From positions 1-63,817 of the forward strand of contig JAKFEY010000092.1 in the NCBI GenBank assembly GCA_036675475.1: a DNA stretch of 63,817 nucleotides, in the 5' to 3' direction. Both the position numbers and the translations under genes were made by a program. Positions 6,839 to 15,903 of the stretch are shown here, piece after piece; the first letter of the stretch is position 1; each line of letters begins with the position of its first letter. Below the pieces are notes generated by a model, which saw only the letters and a program-made list of their open reading frames with translations, searched no databases and was not told the origin of the DNA. This DNA comes from JALYRV01 sp036675475. Its GTDB lineage: Bacteria > Acidobacteriota > Vicinamibacteria > Vicinamibacterales > SCN-69-37.

Positions 6839-8173
6839 TTTGTCGAACGCATACTTGGCCACCAGCCCCGACAACCCGATCAGGCCGACGACGTTTGGAA
6901 AAACCTGCAATGCGTTCATGAAATCGCCCCAGGCCCAGACGACATCGACGCGGGCCATGGCGCCGAACGGGATGAGGAGGCAGTAAATCCAGCGGTAGGG
7001 GACCGTGACGGATTTGCCAAAGATGTATTCCAGAAACTGCTCACCGTAGTACGCCCATCCGATGAGCGTGGTGTAGCCAAAGAGGAACGCGCAGAAGGCG
7101 ACGATGTAGCCGCCGACGACCGGCATGGCGGAATCGAAGGCCGCGGCGACGGCGGCGGTGCTGGTGATGTAGCCGGCGCCGTCGGGCCCGGCCTCGATGG
7201 AGCGCATGGCGACGCCGGTGACGAGAATCGTCAGCGCGCTGATGGTAGCGGTGACGAAGCAGACGATGAACACTTCCATCACCGCCTGCAGTCCCTGCTG
7301 CGACGGGCGATCGCTTTTCGCGGTGCCGTAGGCGACGGCGGCCGTGCCATAGCCGGCCTCGCTCGCGTAGACGCCGCGGGCGATGCCGTAGCGGATGGCG
7401 ATGAACATGCCAAAGCCGAGTGCCGAGTCCATCGCGAAGGCCTCGCGGAACACCAGCGCGAGCACGCCGGGCAGCTCATCGATGAACGAGATGATCACGA
7501 TCAGGCCGCCGGCGAGATAGAGGCCGACCTTGAGGGGCGCGAGCCGCTCGGCGGCGCGGCCGATTGATTTCACGCCGCCGATGATCACGAGCCATGTGAG
7601 CACCGCGACGATCACGCCGGTGATCCAGGTCGGGATCAGGAACTGGCTCTGCCAGACGACCGCGATCGAATTCGGCTGCGTGAATGGCGTGGTCGTCAGC
7701 GCGGCGACGCCGGCGACGAGTGCGTAGGTCCAGGCGAGCCAGGGTTGCTTGAGGCCGTCGCGCAGGTAGTACATCGGGCCGCTGCGCGTGCGGTCGGCGA
7801 GCACTTCGCGGAACGTGAGGCCGAGGGTGGCCTCCGCGAATTTGAGTGTGGCGGCGAAGAAGCCGAAGACCCAGATCCAGAAGAGCGCGCCGGGGCCGCC
7901 CGAGATCACGGCCGTGGCGACGCCGGCGATGTTGCCGGTGCCGACCGAGGCGGCCAGCGCCATCATGAACGCCTGGAACGGCGTCAGCGCGCCGCCGGCG
8001 CCTTCGGACTGGCCGGCCACCATCGCGCGGAAGGCCTCGCGGATGCGGCGCACCTGCACCGCGCCGAGGCGAATCGTCAGGAAGATGGCCGTGCCCATCA
8101 GGGCGATGACCACCCAGGGCATGAAGAGCCACGTGGCGGTTGCTTCGATTGCGCCGGCGATGGTGTCCATCAT
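6794..8173 (-). CDS. Sodium:alanine symporter family (AGCS) permease
   Basis: A 459-residue inner-membrane protein with about eleven hydrophobic segments. Family hallmarks include ALAASVGTGNIAGVATAV near the N-terminus, MYYLRDGL, and YASEAGYGTAAVAYGTA in the middle. AGCS members import alanine or glycine with Na+. The ATG follows the stop of the SDR gene with no gap, so the two are co-transcribed and probably translationally coupled. The last 13-14 residues (SRLQTPDSGPATP) are not family-like and are encoded by the palindromic repeat at 6734-6838. Confidence 0.93.
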   Translation of the reverse strand: MMDTIAGAIEATATWLFMPWVVIALMGTAIFLTIRLGAVQVRRIREAFRAMVAGQSEGAGGALTPFQAFMMALAASVGTGNIAGVATAVISGGPGALFWIWVFGFFAATLKFAEATLGLTFREVLADRTRSGPMYYLRDGLKQPWLAWTYALVAGVAALTTTPFTQPNSIAVVWQSQFLIPTWITGVIVAVLTWLVIIGGVKSIGRAAERLAPLKVGLYLAGGLIVIISFIDELPGVLALVFREAFAMDSALGFGMFIAIRYGIARGVYASEAGYGTAAVAYGTAKSDRPSQQGLQAVMEVFIVCFVTATISALTILVTGVAMRSIEAGPDGAGYITSTAAVAAAFDSAMPVVGGYIVAFCAFLFGYTTLIGWAYYGEQFLEYIFGKSVTVPYRWIYCLLIPFGAMARVDVVWAWGDFMNALQVFPNVVGLIGLSGLVAKYAFDKGSRLQTPDSGPATP

Positions 8174-8974
8174 TTAGATATTCGACCTGCTCTGGCAGCC
8201 GTCGACCGTAATCGACGCGCCGGAAATCCAGCTTGCGCGCGGAGAGGCGAGAAACGCCACGACGTCGCCCACTTCCTCGGCCTTGCCGAAGCGGCCGAAC
8301 GGCAGCTCGCGATCGATCATGTCGCGGATGGCGGCCGGGTCGTCCTGCTGGCGTTTCGCCCAGGAGCCGCCGGGAAACAGAATGGAGCCGGGCGCGATGC
8401 TGTTGACGCGGATGTTGTCGCGCGCCAGCTGCTGCGCCATCGCCTTCGCGAGGCTGATTTCGGCCGCCTTCACGGCGTTGTAGGTCATGCGGCCGCCCGA
8501 CTCGCGGCCCCAGATCGACGCAATCATCAGGATGACGCCGCCGCCGGCCGTGCGCATGTGCGGCACGGCGAGGCGCGACAGGCGGATGGCGGGAAACAGC
8601 GTGAGGTCGAGCGCCGCCTGCCATTCCTCGTCGGAGGTCGACACGATGTCGGTGCCGCCGGCCTTGCCGACGTTGTTGACGAGGATGTCGAGGCGGCCGA
8701 AGTGATCGAGCGCGCGGGCCATGACACGCTCGGCGCCTTCGGCGGTGGAGACGTCGGCGGCGACGGTCAGCACGCGATCGCCGGCCGTTGGGGGCTCGTC
8801 GCGGCCGGCCTCGTCGCGCATGATCTGCTCCGCGGCCGCGTTCAGGGCCGCTTCGCCCCGCGCGCAGAGCACCACGCGGCAGCCTTCGGCGGCCAGCGCG
8901 CGCGCGCTGGCGAGGCCGAGGCCTTTGCTGGAACCGGAGATAACTGCGACGGAATCCCTGAGCCCGAGGTCCAC
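8174..8974 (-). CDS. SDR-family oxidoreductase
   Basis: A 266-residue classical short-chain dehydrogenase/reductase. The nucleotide-binding motif GSSKGLG is at residues 14-20, NNVG at 100-103, and the catalytic S153, Y165 and K169 are present. The C-terminus has the usual PFGRFGKAEEVGDVVAFLASP and GASITVDGG-like ending. Substrate is unknown; closest in pattern to 3-oxoacyl-ACP reductase or glucose dehydrogenase-like SDRs. It lies 7 bases downstream of the DUF547 gene and directly abuts the AGCS permease. Confidence 0.93.
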   Translation of the reverse strand: MDLGLRDSVAVISGSSKGLGLASARALAAEGCRVVLCARGEAALNAAAEQIMRDEAGRDEPPTAGDRVLTVAADVSTAEGAERVMARALDHFGRLDILVNNVGKAGGTDIVSTSDEEWQAALDLTLFPAIRLSRLAVPHMRTAGGGVILMIASIWGRESGGRMTYNAVKAAEISLAKAMAQQLARDNIRVNSIAPGSILFPGGSWAKRQQDDPAAIRDMIDRELPFGRFGKAEEVGDVVAFLASPRASWISGASITVDGCQSRSNI

Positions 8975-8981
8975 TGGGCCG

Positions 8982-9815
8982 TTAGTCTATCCGACCCCCC
9001 GTCAGATCGTTCAGGCGCCAGTCGAACGTGCCGAACTCCATCTTGAAGCGGTTCTCGCGCAGGTAGGCCTGTTCGCTCGGGAACAGCTCCCCGATCGTCA
9101 TCGCCAGGATCGCGCGCTCAATCGCGCTCCTCGAGCGGAACTCCTCGCCGGCCTTGTCGCCGAAGCCGGCGGCGAAGTCGTTTTCGCGCCAGCTGTAAAG
9201 CGGCGAGACGGTGACGATGTTGGCGGCGCGGTCGATGCGGAAGTGACCTTGGCGCGTGACGAACTCGCGGGTGGCATCGGCCAGCTGCGTCTCGAGGCGC
9301 GAGGCGGTGTAGGCCTCGCTCTTGAGGCGGCCGCCGCCGAGGGCCCCGCGGCCGAGCGCGAAGATGACGCGCGGGTCCTTGTACTCGTCGATCAGCCAGC
9401 GTTCGAGCTCGTCGAGCGAGACGCTGCGGCCGGCCACGCGATGCTTGCGCTCGTACGCGCCGGGGATCTGCCGGATGCTCTTGTCGGGGAACGTCTTGAC
9501 GCGCGCCTGGATCGGATAGTGGTCGACGACGGTCTTCAGCACGATGGCGTTGTAGGCGTTGATGAGGAGGGCCACCTGCTCGTCGCGCGACATCGCCTTG
9601 AAGGTGTCGGCCGGCATGTCCATCGACGCGACATACCGGTTGAGGCCGGCGCGCGAGCCCTGCACGGCGCGGTAGTAGACCAGGCCGTCGCGCACGTTGG
9701 TGTCGAGCAGCAGGTCGTAGGCGCGGTGGCGGGGATCGACGTCGGGCGGCGGCGGCAGCTGGGGAGCTGAAACCGAGGCAAACAGGATGAGGACGGTGAG
9801 CAGGCGAACAGTCAT
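8982..9815 (-). CDS. DUF547 domain-containing secreted protein
   Basis: A 277-residue protein with an N-terminal signal sequence (LLTVLILFASVSA). The DUF547 core is recognisable from VALLINAYNAIVLKTVVDHYP, then LSLDELE-like SVSLDELERWLI and the VIFALGRGALGGGRLKSEAY block. The biochemical function of DUF547 is not established. Its start overlaps the preceding hydrolase stop by 4 bases (ATGA), indicating translational coupling. Confidence 0.88.
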   Translation of the reverse strand: MTVRLLTVLILFASVSAPQLPPPPDVDPRHRAYDLLLDTNVRDGLVYYRAVQGSRAGLNRYVASMDMPADTFKAMSRDEQVALLINAYNAIVLKTVVDHYPIQARVKTFPDKSIRQIPGAYERKHRVAGRSVSLDELERWLIDEYKDPRVIFALGRGALGGGRLKSEAYTASRLETQLADATREFVTRQGHFRIDRAANIVTVSPLYSWRENDFAAGFGDKAGEEFRSRSAIERAILAMTIGELFPSEQAYLRENRFKMEFGTFDWRLNDLTGGRID

Positions 9816-10579
9816 TGGCTGAGGCTATGCAAGAAGCGTTTCAGGATTTCGTTGAATTCCGCCGGTTTTTCGAGGCTGGCGAGGTGGCCGGCGCCCGGAA
9901 TGCGCTCGAGCCGCGCGTGCGGCATGACATCGAGCATCGCCTGCTGCAGCGGCGGAGGCGTCAGCGTGTCCTCCTCGCCCGACACGATGAGGGCGGGACC
10001 GGGGAACGCGGCCAGCTGCGGCTCGGAGCCGGGACGCGCCAGCATGGCGCGCACAGCGGCCTCGATGGCCGGCGCGGGCGCCGCCTCGATGACGGCCCGC
10101 AGGCGCGCCTTGAGCTCGGGGCGGTCGCGCTCGGTCGTGGCGCCGAGAAGCGGCGGCATGTTGCGGGCGATGCCCGCGCTGCCCTCGCGCGCCAGCAAGT
10201 CGAGCATCTTCTGGCGGCTCGCGCGGCCCTGGGGCGGGTCGGCGTCCATGCGCGTGTTGGCCAGCACGAGCGCGCGCACGCGGCGCGGCGCGAGCCGCAG
10301 CATCGCGAAGGCCACGTAGCCGCCCATCGACACGCCCGCGATGACCGCGCGCTCGATGCGCCGCGCGTCGAGCATCGCCAGCACATCGCGCGCGTAGTCG
10401 TCGAGGCTCGCCACCGGCGCGTCGCCCGCGCCCTGCGTGCCGAAGCCGCGGAAGTCGGGCGCGACGAGCCGCCAGCCTGCCGGCGGCGCCGCCAGCTGCG
10501 GCGCCCAGTAATTGGCGTCGAGCGGAAACGGATGCAGCAGGACGACCGGGTCGCCTGCGCCTGCCTCGAGAACCCGCAC
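9812..10579 (-). CDS. Alpha/beta-fold hydrolase
   Basis: A 255-residue hydrolase with oxyanion motif LLHPFPLD and nucleophile elbow AGVSMGGYV (S84). The acid lies in SGEEDTLTP and the histidine in PGAGHLASLEKP. No signal peptide, so probably cytoplasmic. It resembles 3-oxoadipate enol-lactonase and related small esterases, but the substrate is not determinable. GTG start, sharing one base with the stop of the upstream serine hydrolase-like gene and overlapping DUF547 downstream. Confidence 0.9.
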   Translation of the reverse strand: MRVLEAGAGDPVVLLHPFPLDANYWAPQLAAPPAGWRLVAPDFRGFGTQGAGDAPVASLDDYARDVLAMLDARRIERAVIAGVSMGGYVAFAMLRLAPRRVRALVLANTRMDADPPQGRASRQKMLDLLAREGSAGIARNMPPLLGATTERDRPELKARLRAVIEAAPAPAIEAAVRAMLARPGSEPQLAAFPGPALIVSGEEDTLTPPPLQQAMLDVMPHARLERIPGAGHLASLEKPAEFNEILKRFLHSLSQ

Positions 10580-11778
10580 TATTTGCCCTCCGCGAACGCC
10601 TCCGCGATCTTCAGCGCCAGATCGTACGTGCCGGCGTACGAGATGTTCGAGATCACCGACACCACGAGGCCGTGTTCGGGAAGCGTCAGGAGCGACGCCG
10701 CCATGCCGCCCATCATGTCGCCGTCGTGGCCCACGATGCGCGCCGCCTTGCCGGATACCGTAGCAGTTTCGACGTCCCAGCCCAGGCCATAGCCGGTTGT
10801 CTCGCCCGACCGCAGCTGCTGCGGCGTCTGCAGCAGCTCCACGGTGGACGGTTTCAGAAGTGTTCCCCCGTTGACCGCCATGCCGAAGCGCACCAGGTCC
10901 GACGGCGTGGACAGGAACACGCTCGCGCCGGCGTAGCAGGACAGGTCGATGGGACGATTCACGTCGGGGCCGTAGCGCGGCTCGGCGGCGAACCGCGGGA
11001 AATAGAACGTCGCGCGATCAGGGATCGACTCGGTGGCCGACTCCGCCCGCGTGCCGTCCATGCCGAGCGGCTCGAAGATCTGCCGCCGCATGAAGCGCAG
11101 GAATGGTTCTCCGGCCGCGGCTTCGACAGCCGCGCTGACGAGAATCCAGCCATAGCTCGAATAGCGAAACGCGGTGCCGGGCTCGAACAGCAGCGACTGG
11201 TCCGCGAAAATTCTGAGGCCCTCGAGCGTCTGCTCGCAGTGCTCGCCATACGGCCCCTCGTCGCCGGCATCGTTGCGCACGCCGGCCACATGTCCCATCA
11301 CCTGCCGCAACGTGATCGGCCACGGCTTGTCCGGATACGCGGGCACGTAGGTCTGAATCCGCTCGTCGAGCTTCAGCCGCTCCTGTTCCAGCAGCAGGCC
11401 CACGGCCGCGGAGGTCAGCGCCACCGACGCTGTACCGATTCGGAATCGCGTGCGCGGCGACACCGGCACGCGGTTGTCGAGATCGGCCAGGCCGAAGCCT
11501 TCGGCCCACACAATCCTGCCGCCGATGCCCACGGCCACCGACAGCCCCGGCAGGTTCTGTGCGGCCACACCGGCGCGCGCCACCTGCCGCGCGCGCGCCA
11601 CCGCCTCGCTCCACTCGGGCGGCGCCGGCGCATCCGCGACCGACGCCACATCAGCGGCGCTCGGATAGAGCGGCGGCGTGTTGGTGACATACACGTACAT
11701 GCCCGCGGCCGCGGCCAGCAGCACGCCGCCGCCCACCACGATTACCGCAAGCCAGGTCTGGATTCGATGCGTCGACAC
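10579..11778 (-). CDS. Serine beta-lactamase-like protein with degenerate active site
   Basis: A 399-residue membrane-anchored member of the class C beta-lactamase/PBP-like fold (one N-terminal transmembrane helix, residues about 9-31). The fold markers LPGLSVAVG, WAEGFGLADL, VRQ-like LRQVMGHVAGV and EPGTAFRYSSYGW are clear. The catalytic SxxK is replaced: FRIGTASVALT gives T116-A117-S118-V119 where FRIGSxSK is expected, and the YxN motif is YSS. HDG near the end is kept. The GTG at 11778 is preferred because GGAGAG lies 8 bases upstream; an ATG at 11832 also exists. It overlaps the DUF2236 gene by 37 bases. Confidence 0.83.
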   Translation of the reverse strand: MSTHRIQTWLAVIVVGGGVLLAAAAGMYVYVTNTPPLYPSAADVASVADAPAPPEWSEAVARARQVARAGVAAQNLPGLSVAVGIGGRIVWAEGFGLADLDNRVPVSPRTRFRIGTASVALTSAAVGLLLEQERLKLDERIQTYVPAYPDKPWPITLRQVMGHVAGVRNDAGDEGPYGEHCEQTLEGLRIFADQSLLFEPGTAFRYSSYGWILVSAAVEAAAGEPFLRFMRRQIFEPLGMDGTRAESATESIPDRATFYFPRFAAEPRYGPDVNRPIDLSCYAGASVFLSTPSDLVRFGMAVNGGTLLKPSTVELLQTPQQLRSGETTGYGLGWDVETATVSGKAARIVGHDGDMMGGMAASLLTLPEHGLVVSVISNISYAGTYDLALKIAEAFAEGK

Positions 11779-12656
11779 GTCGTGAGCTCTCCAAAGTGAC
11801 GCTGCTGGTGCGGCCGTCTGGCGATCGGCCATTCGCGGGCGGCCGGCGGCAGCCGGCGCAGCATTGCGCGGATAAGCCGTGTCCAGCGCGCAAGCGCTCG
11901 CGCGTCACGGGCGCGCCAGCGGAATCCGTACGCGTCGCGCACAGGCGGCGGAAGCGATCCGATCGTCATGAGCTGCATGGGCCGGAACAGCGGCCACACC
12001 ATGCGCCAGCGCGGCGGATACAGCACGGCGCGCGCAAGCAAGCGGCTCGTGGCGCTCACGTCGATGGCGCCGGAAGCCACCATGCGCTCGATGTACGCGT
12101 CGAGGCTCGCCCGGTCGCGCGGCAGCCATCCCGCCGGCATCCCGAGCAGCGGCTCCATGATGGAGGCCTCCGCGCAGTACTGATCCCGCTCGCGGGGCGT
12201 CAGCGGGCCGACCAGCCGTTCGTACGTCAGCAGGATCGAATCAAGAAGCGCGGCGTGCACCCAGCGCAGCAGCTCGGGATCGTGCGCGGAGTACGCGTGG
12301 CGCATCCCTCCGCGGCCGTGGATGCGATCGTGAATGGTGTTGATGCCGGCGGCGGCCGCGACCATCTGCTCCGTGTCGCCGAACGTGAGCGACAGCATGG
12401 CGCGCACCGTCGCGCGCAGCCGGCTCGCCCGCGACAGCGCGCCCTGCCGGAACGAACTGTGATCGTGCACGCCCGCGGCCACCGCGGGATGCGCCAGCAG
12501 GAACACGATGGCCCGTCCCCAGCCGGCCACCACGATCATCTCGCGGTTGATCTTCCAGGTGATGCTGCCCGGGCCGGGACGCACGTGGCCCGATGCCTGA
12601 AGCCGCGCCCGTACGGCTGCGCGATGACGATCAACGGCGGCGGCTCCCGAAGTCAT
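11742..12656 (-). CDS. DUF2236 / MpaB-family putative haem oxygenase
   Basis: A 304-residue protein of the DUF2236 family, which includes rubber oxygenase Lcp and fungal MpaB, b-type haem oxygenases. Recognisable parts are WKINREMIVVAGWGRAIVFLLAHPAVAAGV, the histidine-containing HDRIHGRGG, and DPELLRWVHAALLDSILLTYE. Function of bacterial members outside Lcp is largely unassigned. It heads the group running through the serine hydrolase, esterase, DUF547, SDR and symporter genes. Confidence 0.85.
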   Translation of the reverse strand: MTSGAAAVDRHRAAVRARLQASGHVRPGPGSITWKINREMIVVAGWGRAIVFLLAHPAVAAGVHDHSSFRQGALSRASRLRATVRAMLSLTFGDTEQMVAAAAGINTIHDRIHGRGGMRHAYSAHDPELLRWVHAALLDSILLTYERLVGPLTPRERDQYCAEASIMEPLLGMPAGWLPRDRASLDAYIERMVASGAIDVSATSRLLARAVLYPPRWRMVWPLFRPMQLMTIGSLPPPVRDAYGFRWRARDARALARWTRLIRAMLRRLPPAAREWPIARRPHQQRHFGELTTCRRIESRPGLR

Positions 12657-12735
12657 GTGCTCACAGCATGGCCGTTCGCCGCGCCGGAAGCTTCACGAAT
12701 CGGTGAGCGCGGCGTGAGATTTTCGTGAACGGCCT

Positions 12736-13578
12736 CTATTTCTCGATTTTCAGCAGCTCGACATCGAACACGAGCATGCCGCGCGGCGCGCCTGGCGCGC
12801 CGCGAAACGCCAGCGACTCCGGAATCCACAGGCGGCGCTTCTCGCCCTCGACCATCAGCTGCAGGCCCTGGCGGAAGCCCGACACCGCGTCGGCAATCGG
12901 AATGGTCGCCGGCTCGCCGCGCGCGTAGGTGCTGTCGAACATCTCGCCGTTGGCCATCCAACCCGTGTAGTGCACCGTCACCTGATCATCGTGGTCGGGG
13001 CGCACCGTGCCGGTGCCGGGCGACAGCACCTTGAAGGCGAGGCCCGACGGCGTGCGCCCGGCATCGGCCGGCGGCGCCGCCACGTCGGCCGGGGCTGGCG
13101 GCGGCTCGAGCACGTCGATCAGCTCGATGTCGAACACGAGCATCCCCTGCGGCGAGCCTGGCGCGTTGTCATAGGCGAGCTCGCTGGGAATCCACAGGCG
13201 CCGCTTCTCGCCCGTCACCATCAGCTGCACGCCTTCGGTCCAGCCGGGAATCACCTGGTTGAGGCCAAACACAATCGGCTCGCCGCGCGCGACCGAGCTG
13301 TCGAACATCTCGCCGTTCGTGGTCCAACCCGTGTAATGCACGCGCACGCGCGATGTGGGCCCCGGATGCTGCGTGCCGGTGCCCGGCTTCAACACCTTGC
13401 TCGCCAGACCCGACGCCGTGCGCGACGCGTCGGCCGGCGGCGCGGCCACATCAGGCGGCGCGGGAATGGCGCCCGCCTCGGGCGCCGCATCGGGATTGCT
13501 GTTGCGTGTGCAGCCGTTCTCGCAGGCCGCGGCCGCAACCGCCAGGGTGACAAGCAGGACGAGTCTCGTGACGCGCAT
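12736..13578 (-). CDS. Lipoprotein with two FKBP-type peptidyl-prolyl isomerase domains
   Basis: A 280-residue lipoprotein: signal peptide with a lipobox ending AAAAC19. It carries two FKBP domains (about 56-160 and 175-279). Each has VRVHYTGWTTNGEMFDSS or VTVHYTGWMANGEMFDST, then QLMVxGEKRRLWIP and a final MLVFD(I/V)EL. The near-identical linkers (DVAAPPADA) before both domains indicate internal duplication. Expected to assist folding of proline-containing proteins in the periplasm. It stands 79 bases upstream of DUF2236. Confidence 0.93.
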   Translation of the reverse strand: MRVTRLVLLVTLAVAAAACENGCTRNSNPDAAPEAGAIPAPPDVAAPPADASRTASGLASKVLKPGTGTQHPGPTSRVRVHYTGWTTNGEMFDSSVARGEPIVFGLNQVIPGWTEGVQLMVTGEKRRLWIPSELAYDNAPGSPQGMLVFDIELIDVLEPPPAPADVAAPPADAGRTPSGLAFKVLSPGTGTVRPDHDDQVTVHYTGWMANGEMFDSTYARGEPATIPIADAVSGFRQGLQLMVEGEKRRLWIPESLAFRGAPGAPRGMLVFDVELLKIEK

Positions 13579-13608
13579 CCAGCGATCTTATCCCGCCGGT
13601 GGAGCGAT

Positions 13609-14442
13609 CTATCTCGGGCGGTAGGTCAGCGGCTCGCCGAGATCGACGGCGACGGCCGATCCCTCCTCAGCGGCGCACACCGCGAGCGGGGCGCGATCCT
13701 CCCGCGCGGATCCTTCGAGCAGCTCCTGATAGGTGACGCGGCCGTCGGCGTCGATCAGCACGAGGATGTGGCGCCGGCCCGTGGCACGCAGGCTCGCCAG
13801 CAGCGCGAGCGCTTCGCGTCCGCCAGGCTGAGGCACGGCGGCCGCACGCACGGTGCGCACGTATTCGTAGTCCGTGAGGTCGACCGAGGCCGTCACACCC
13901 GCCCGCGCGTCCGTTGCCGTGATGCGCCCGTCGCGCGTGCATCCGATGGTGACTTCGCGGCCGTTCCACGCCATGGCGCTCGCGCTCACGCTCGTGGAGA
14001 TGTCGCAGACCACCGCCGCCGGCTGCGGCGCGCAGCCGCCGGGCACGCCCGCTTCACGCGCCACGCTTCCCTCGCCCGCCATCACGCGCGGCTGATGCAG
14101 CCGCTCGTGCCGCAGCACCGGACGCGCGCCCAGCGTGGCGCCAATCACGGTGGCCACGCCCAGCACGAACGCCATGATGATGCGATACGGCAGCATCGGC
14201 ACGGCAGGCGTCATCCCGCCTTTGCGCAGCCACAGGCCGATGACATGCCCGAGCGCGAAGCCGACGACGGCCGCGAACAGCACGAGCGGAAACATCAGCA
14301 CGATGCCGACGCCCGCCGTGGAGCTCGGGCGCCCGATGAAGGCGTCGGCCGCGATGCCGGCGGCGCCCGCAGCCAGCGCCGTGACCCCGAACAGCAGGGC
14401 CACCGCCTGCGGCATCAGCCGATCGACCGTGCGTTCCGCCAT
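13609..14442 (-). CDS. Uncharacterised protein with N-terminal membrane segments
   Basis: A 277-residue protein I do not recognise. Residues about 10-105 form three hydrophobic helices with glycine-rich connecting loops. The remainder is soluble with two cysteines near CAPQPAAVVCD and a series of short beta-like strands (GREVTIGCTRDGRITATD, HILVLIDADGRVTYQELLEG). The layout suggests a membrane anchor with an extracytoplasmic domain. It sits between the DUF1330 gene (6-base gap) and the FKBP lipoprotein (30-base gap). Confidence 0.65.
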   Translation of the reverse strand: MAERTVDRLMPQAVALLFGVTALAAGAAGIAADAFIGRPSSTAGVGIVLMFPLVLFAAVVGFALGHVIGLWLRKGGMTPAVPMLPYRIIMAFVLGVATVIGATLGARPVLRHERLHQPRVMAGEGSVAREAGVPGGCAPQPAAVVCDISTSVSASAMAWNGREVTIGCTRDGRITATDARAGVTASVDLTDYEYVRTVRAAAVPQPGGREALALLASLRATGRRHILVLIDADGRVTYQELLEGSAREDRAPLAVCAAEEGSAVAVDLGEPLTYRPR

Positions 14443-14448
14443 ACAGCC

Positions 14449-14742
14449 TTAAGGGTTGAAGCCTTCGACGATGACGAGCTCCGCGGTGGAGTTGGCCTGG
14501 CGGAGGGCCTTGGCGGGCGCGTACTCGGGCGAGTTCCACCACCGCGTGGCGGCTTCGACGTCCGGGAATTCCAGGATCACCAGCCGCGGCCGCGGCCACG
14601 TCCCTTCCATCTCGTGCAGCGCCGCCCCCCGCACCAGAAACTTTCCCCCGTACCGCTCAACAGTCGGCGGCACCATCGTCTTATACGCTTCGTAGCGGAC
14701 CGGGTCGTGCACGTCCACATTCACCACGACATACGCGCTCAT
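14449..14742 (-). CDS. DUF1330 family protein
   Basis: A 97-residue dimeric alpha/beta-barrel-type small protein. The pattern YVVVNVDVHDPVRYEAYKTMVPPTVERYGGKFLVRGG-like, RLVILEFPDVEAATRWWNSPEY and LVIVEGF is typical of DUF1330. Related families include monooxygenase-like ferredoxin folds, but no reaction is known. A strong ribosome-binding site (AGGGAGAG) precedes the ATG. Confidence 0.92.
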   Translation of the reverse strand: MSAYVVVNVDVHDPVRYEAYKTMVPPTVERYGGKFLVRGAALHEMEGTWPRPRLVILEFPDVEAATRWWNSPEYAPAKALRQANSTAELVIVEGFNP

Positions 14743-14754
14743 CGACTCTCCCTT

Positions 14755-15897
14755 TCAGCTTCGTTCGGTTCCGCTGGCGCCCTGCTCGTCGGCCCGCGTG
14801 TCGCCCGCGATGGCGGGGAGCGACGCGGGATCGATCCAGCCCTGCTCGGCGGCGTGCGCGGCCATCGCGCGCGTGTCGTCCGCGAGGATCAGCGTCGCGC
14901 CCTCCGCGCGCACCTCGTCGGCCAGCTTCTTCACGGCCGTCGACCGATCGGCGGTCGCCGCGACGTTGCGAATGTACACGGCGAGCACGCGTCCGGGAAA
15001 GGCCCGGATGATCTCGCGGTAGATCTCGGGATCCTTCTGCGTGGTGTCGCCGACCAGGATGAACGGCAGCGAGGGATAGGTTTGAAAGATCTCCTCAATC
15101 TCGCGCGTCTTAAAACTTTTCGTGGCGTGCTCGGGCACGACGTCCCAGTCGCGAAGCAGCACCGGGCCCAGCGGAATCTCCTGGCGCTCGAGGAACTGGA
15201 CGATCACGTCGTACAGGTTCCAGGGGCTCTTCGACACATAGAAAATGGGATTCGGGCCGGTGAGGCGCGTGCCGGCCTGCAGCGCGCGATAGAACGCGCC
15301 GACGCCGTGAAACGGCATGCGCGTGTGCGCGTTTTCGAGCAGCACGAGACGCGCGGCGCGCAGGAAGCTGGCGACGTTGGACTGCAGGACGGTGTCGTCC
15401 ATGTCGCTGATCACGCCGAAGGCCGCCCCCGGCGGCGGAATCAGACAGTGGGCGAACGTGGGTTGGCCGATCGGGTGATTGGGCTGCTCGAGCGCAAGCT
15501 GCACCGGCGCCCAGCCGCCCTCGGGCAGCGGCTCGCGCACGCCGATCCACTCTCGGAAGAACCCTTCGTCATCCGCCACAATCTCGCGCGCATCGTCCAG
15601 CGCCCCGGCCACGGATACGCGCACGCGCGCGTGCGGCATCGGGTCGCTTTCGAGGCGCGTGAGCGCGGCGGCGAGATTGCGCAGGCGGGAGCCACCGCCG
15701 GTTACGCCCGGCGAGAGCTCGTCGGCCTGCAGCACGCGGCCAAGCACAAGCACCTTCTCGCGGGTGCCGTAGCCGCGATAGCCCACCGGCGCGTACGCGT
15801 CGCGGTCGAACACGCGCTCGACGCGATTGATGCCGTGGCGCAGGCGGCGCTCGGCGGCCGCGGCAAACGCAAGAGCCTCCTTGCGCCAGTCAGGCAT
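14755..15897 (-). CDS. App1-like (DUF2183) phosphatidate phosphatase-domain protein
   Basis: A 380-residue protein with the DUF2183 catalytic domain of yeast phosphatidate phosphatase App1. The HAD-type DxDxT motif appears as SDMDDTVLQSN (D165-T169). The downstream SKSPWNLYDVIVQFLERQEIP and GDTTQKDPEIYREI segments fit the family. No signal peptide. Likely a cytoplasmic phospholipid or protein phosphatase; substrate is inference. It ends 12 bases before DUF1330 and starts 6 bases after the HhH gene. Confidence 0.9.
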   Translation of the reverse strand: MPDWRKEALAFAAAAERRLRHGINRVERVFDRDAYAPVGYRGYGTREKVLVLGRVLQADELSPGVTGGGSRLRNLAAALTRLESDPMPHARVRVSVAGALDDAREIVADDEGFFREWIGVREPLPEGGWAPVQLALEQPNHPIGQPTFAHCLIPPPGAAFGVISDMDDTVLQSNVASFLRAARLVLLENAHTRMPFHGVGAFYRALQAGTRLTGPNPIFYVSKSPWNLYDVIVQFLERQEIPLGPVLLRDWDVVPEHATKSFKTREIEEIFQTYPSLPFILVGDTTQKDPEIYREIIRAFPGRVLAVYIRNVAATADRSTAVKKLADEVRAEGATLILADDTRAMAAHAAEQGWIDPASLPAIAGDTRADEQGASGTERS

Positions 15898-15903
15898 GGC
15901 GCC

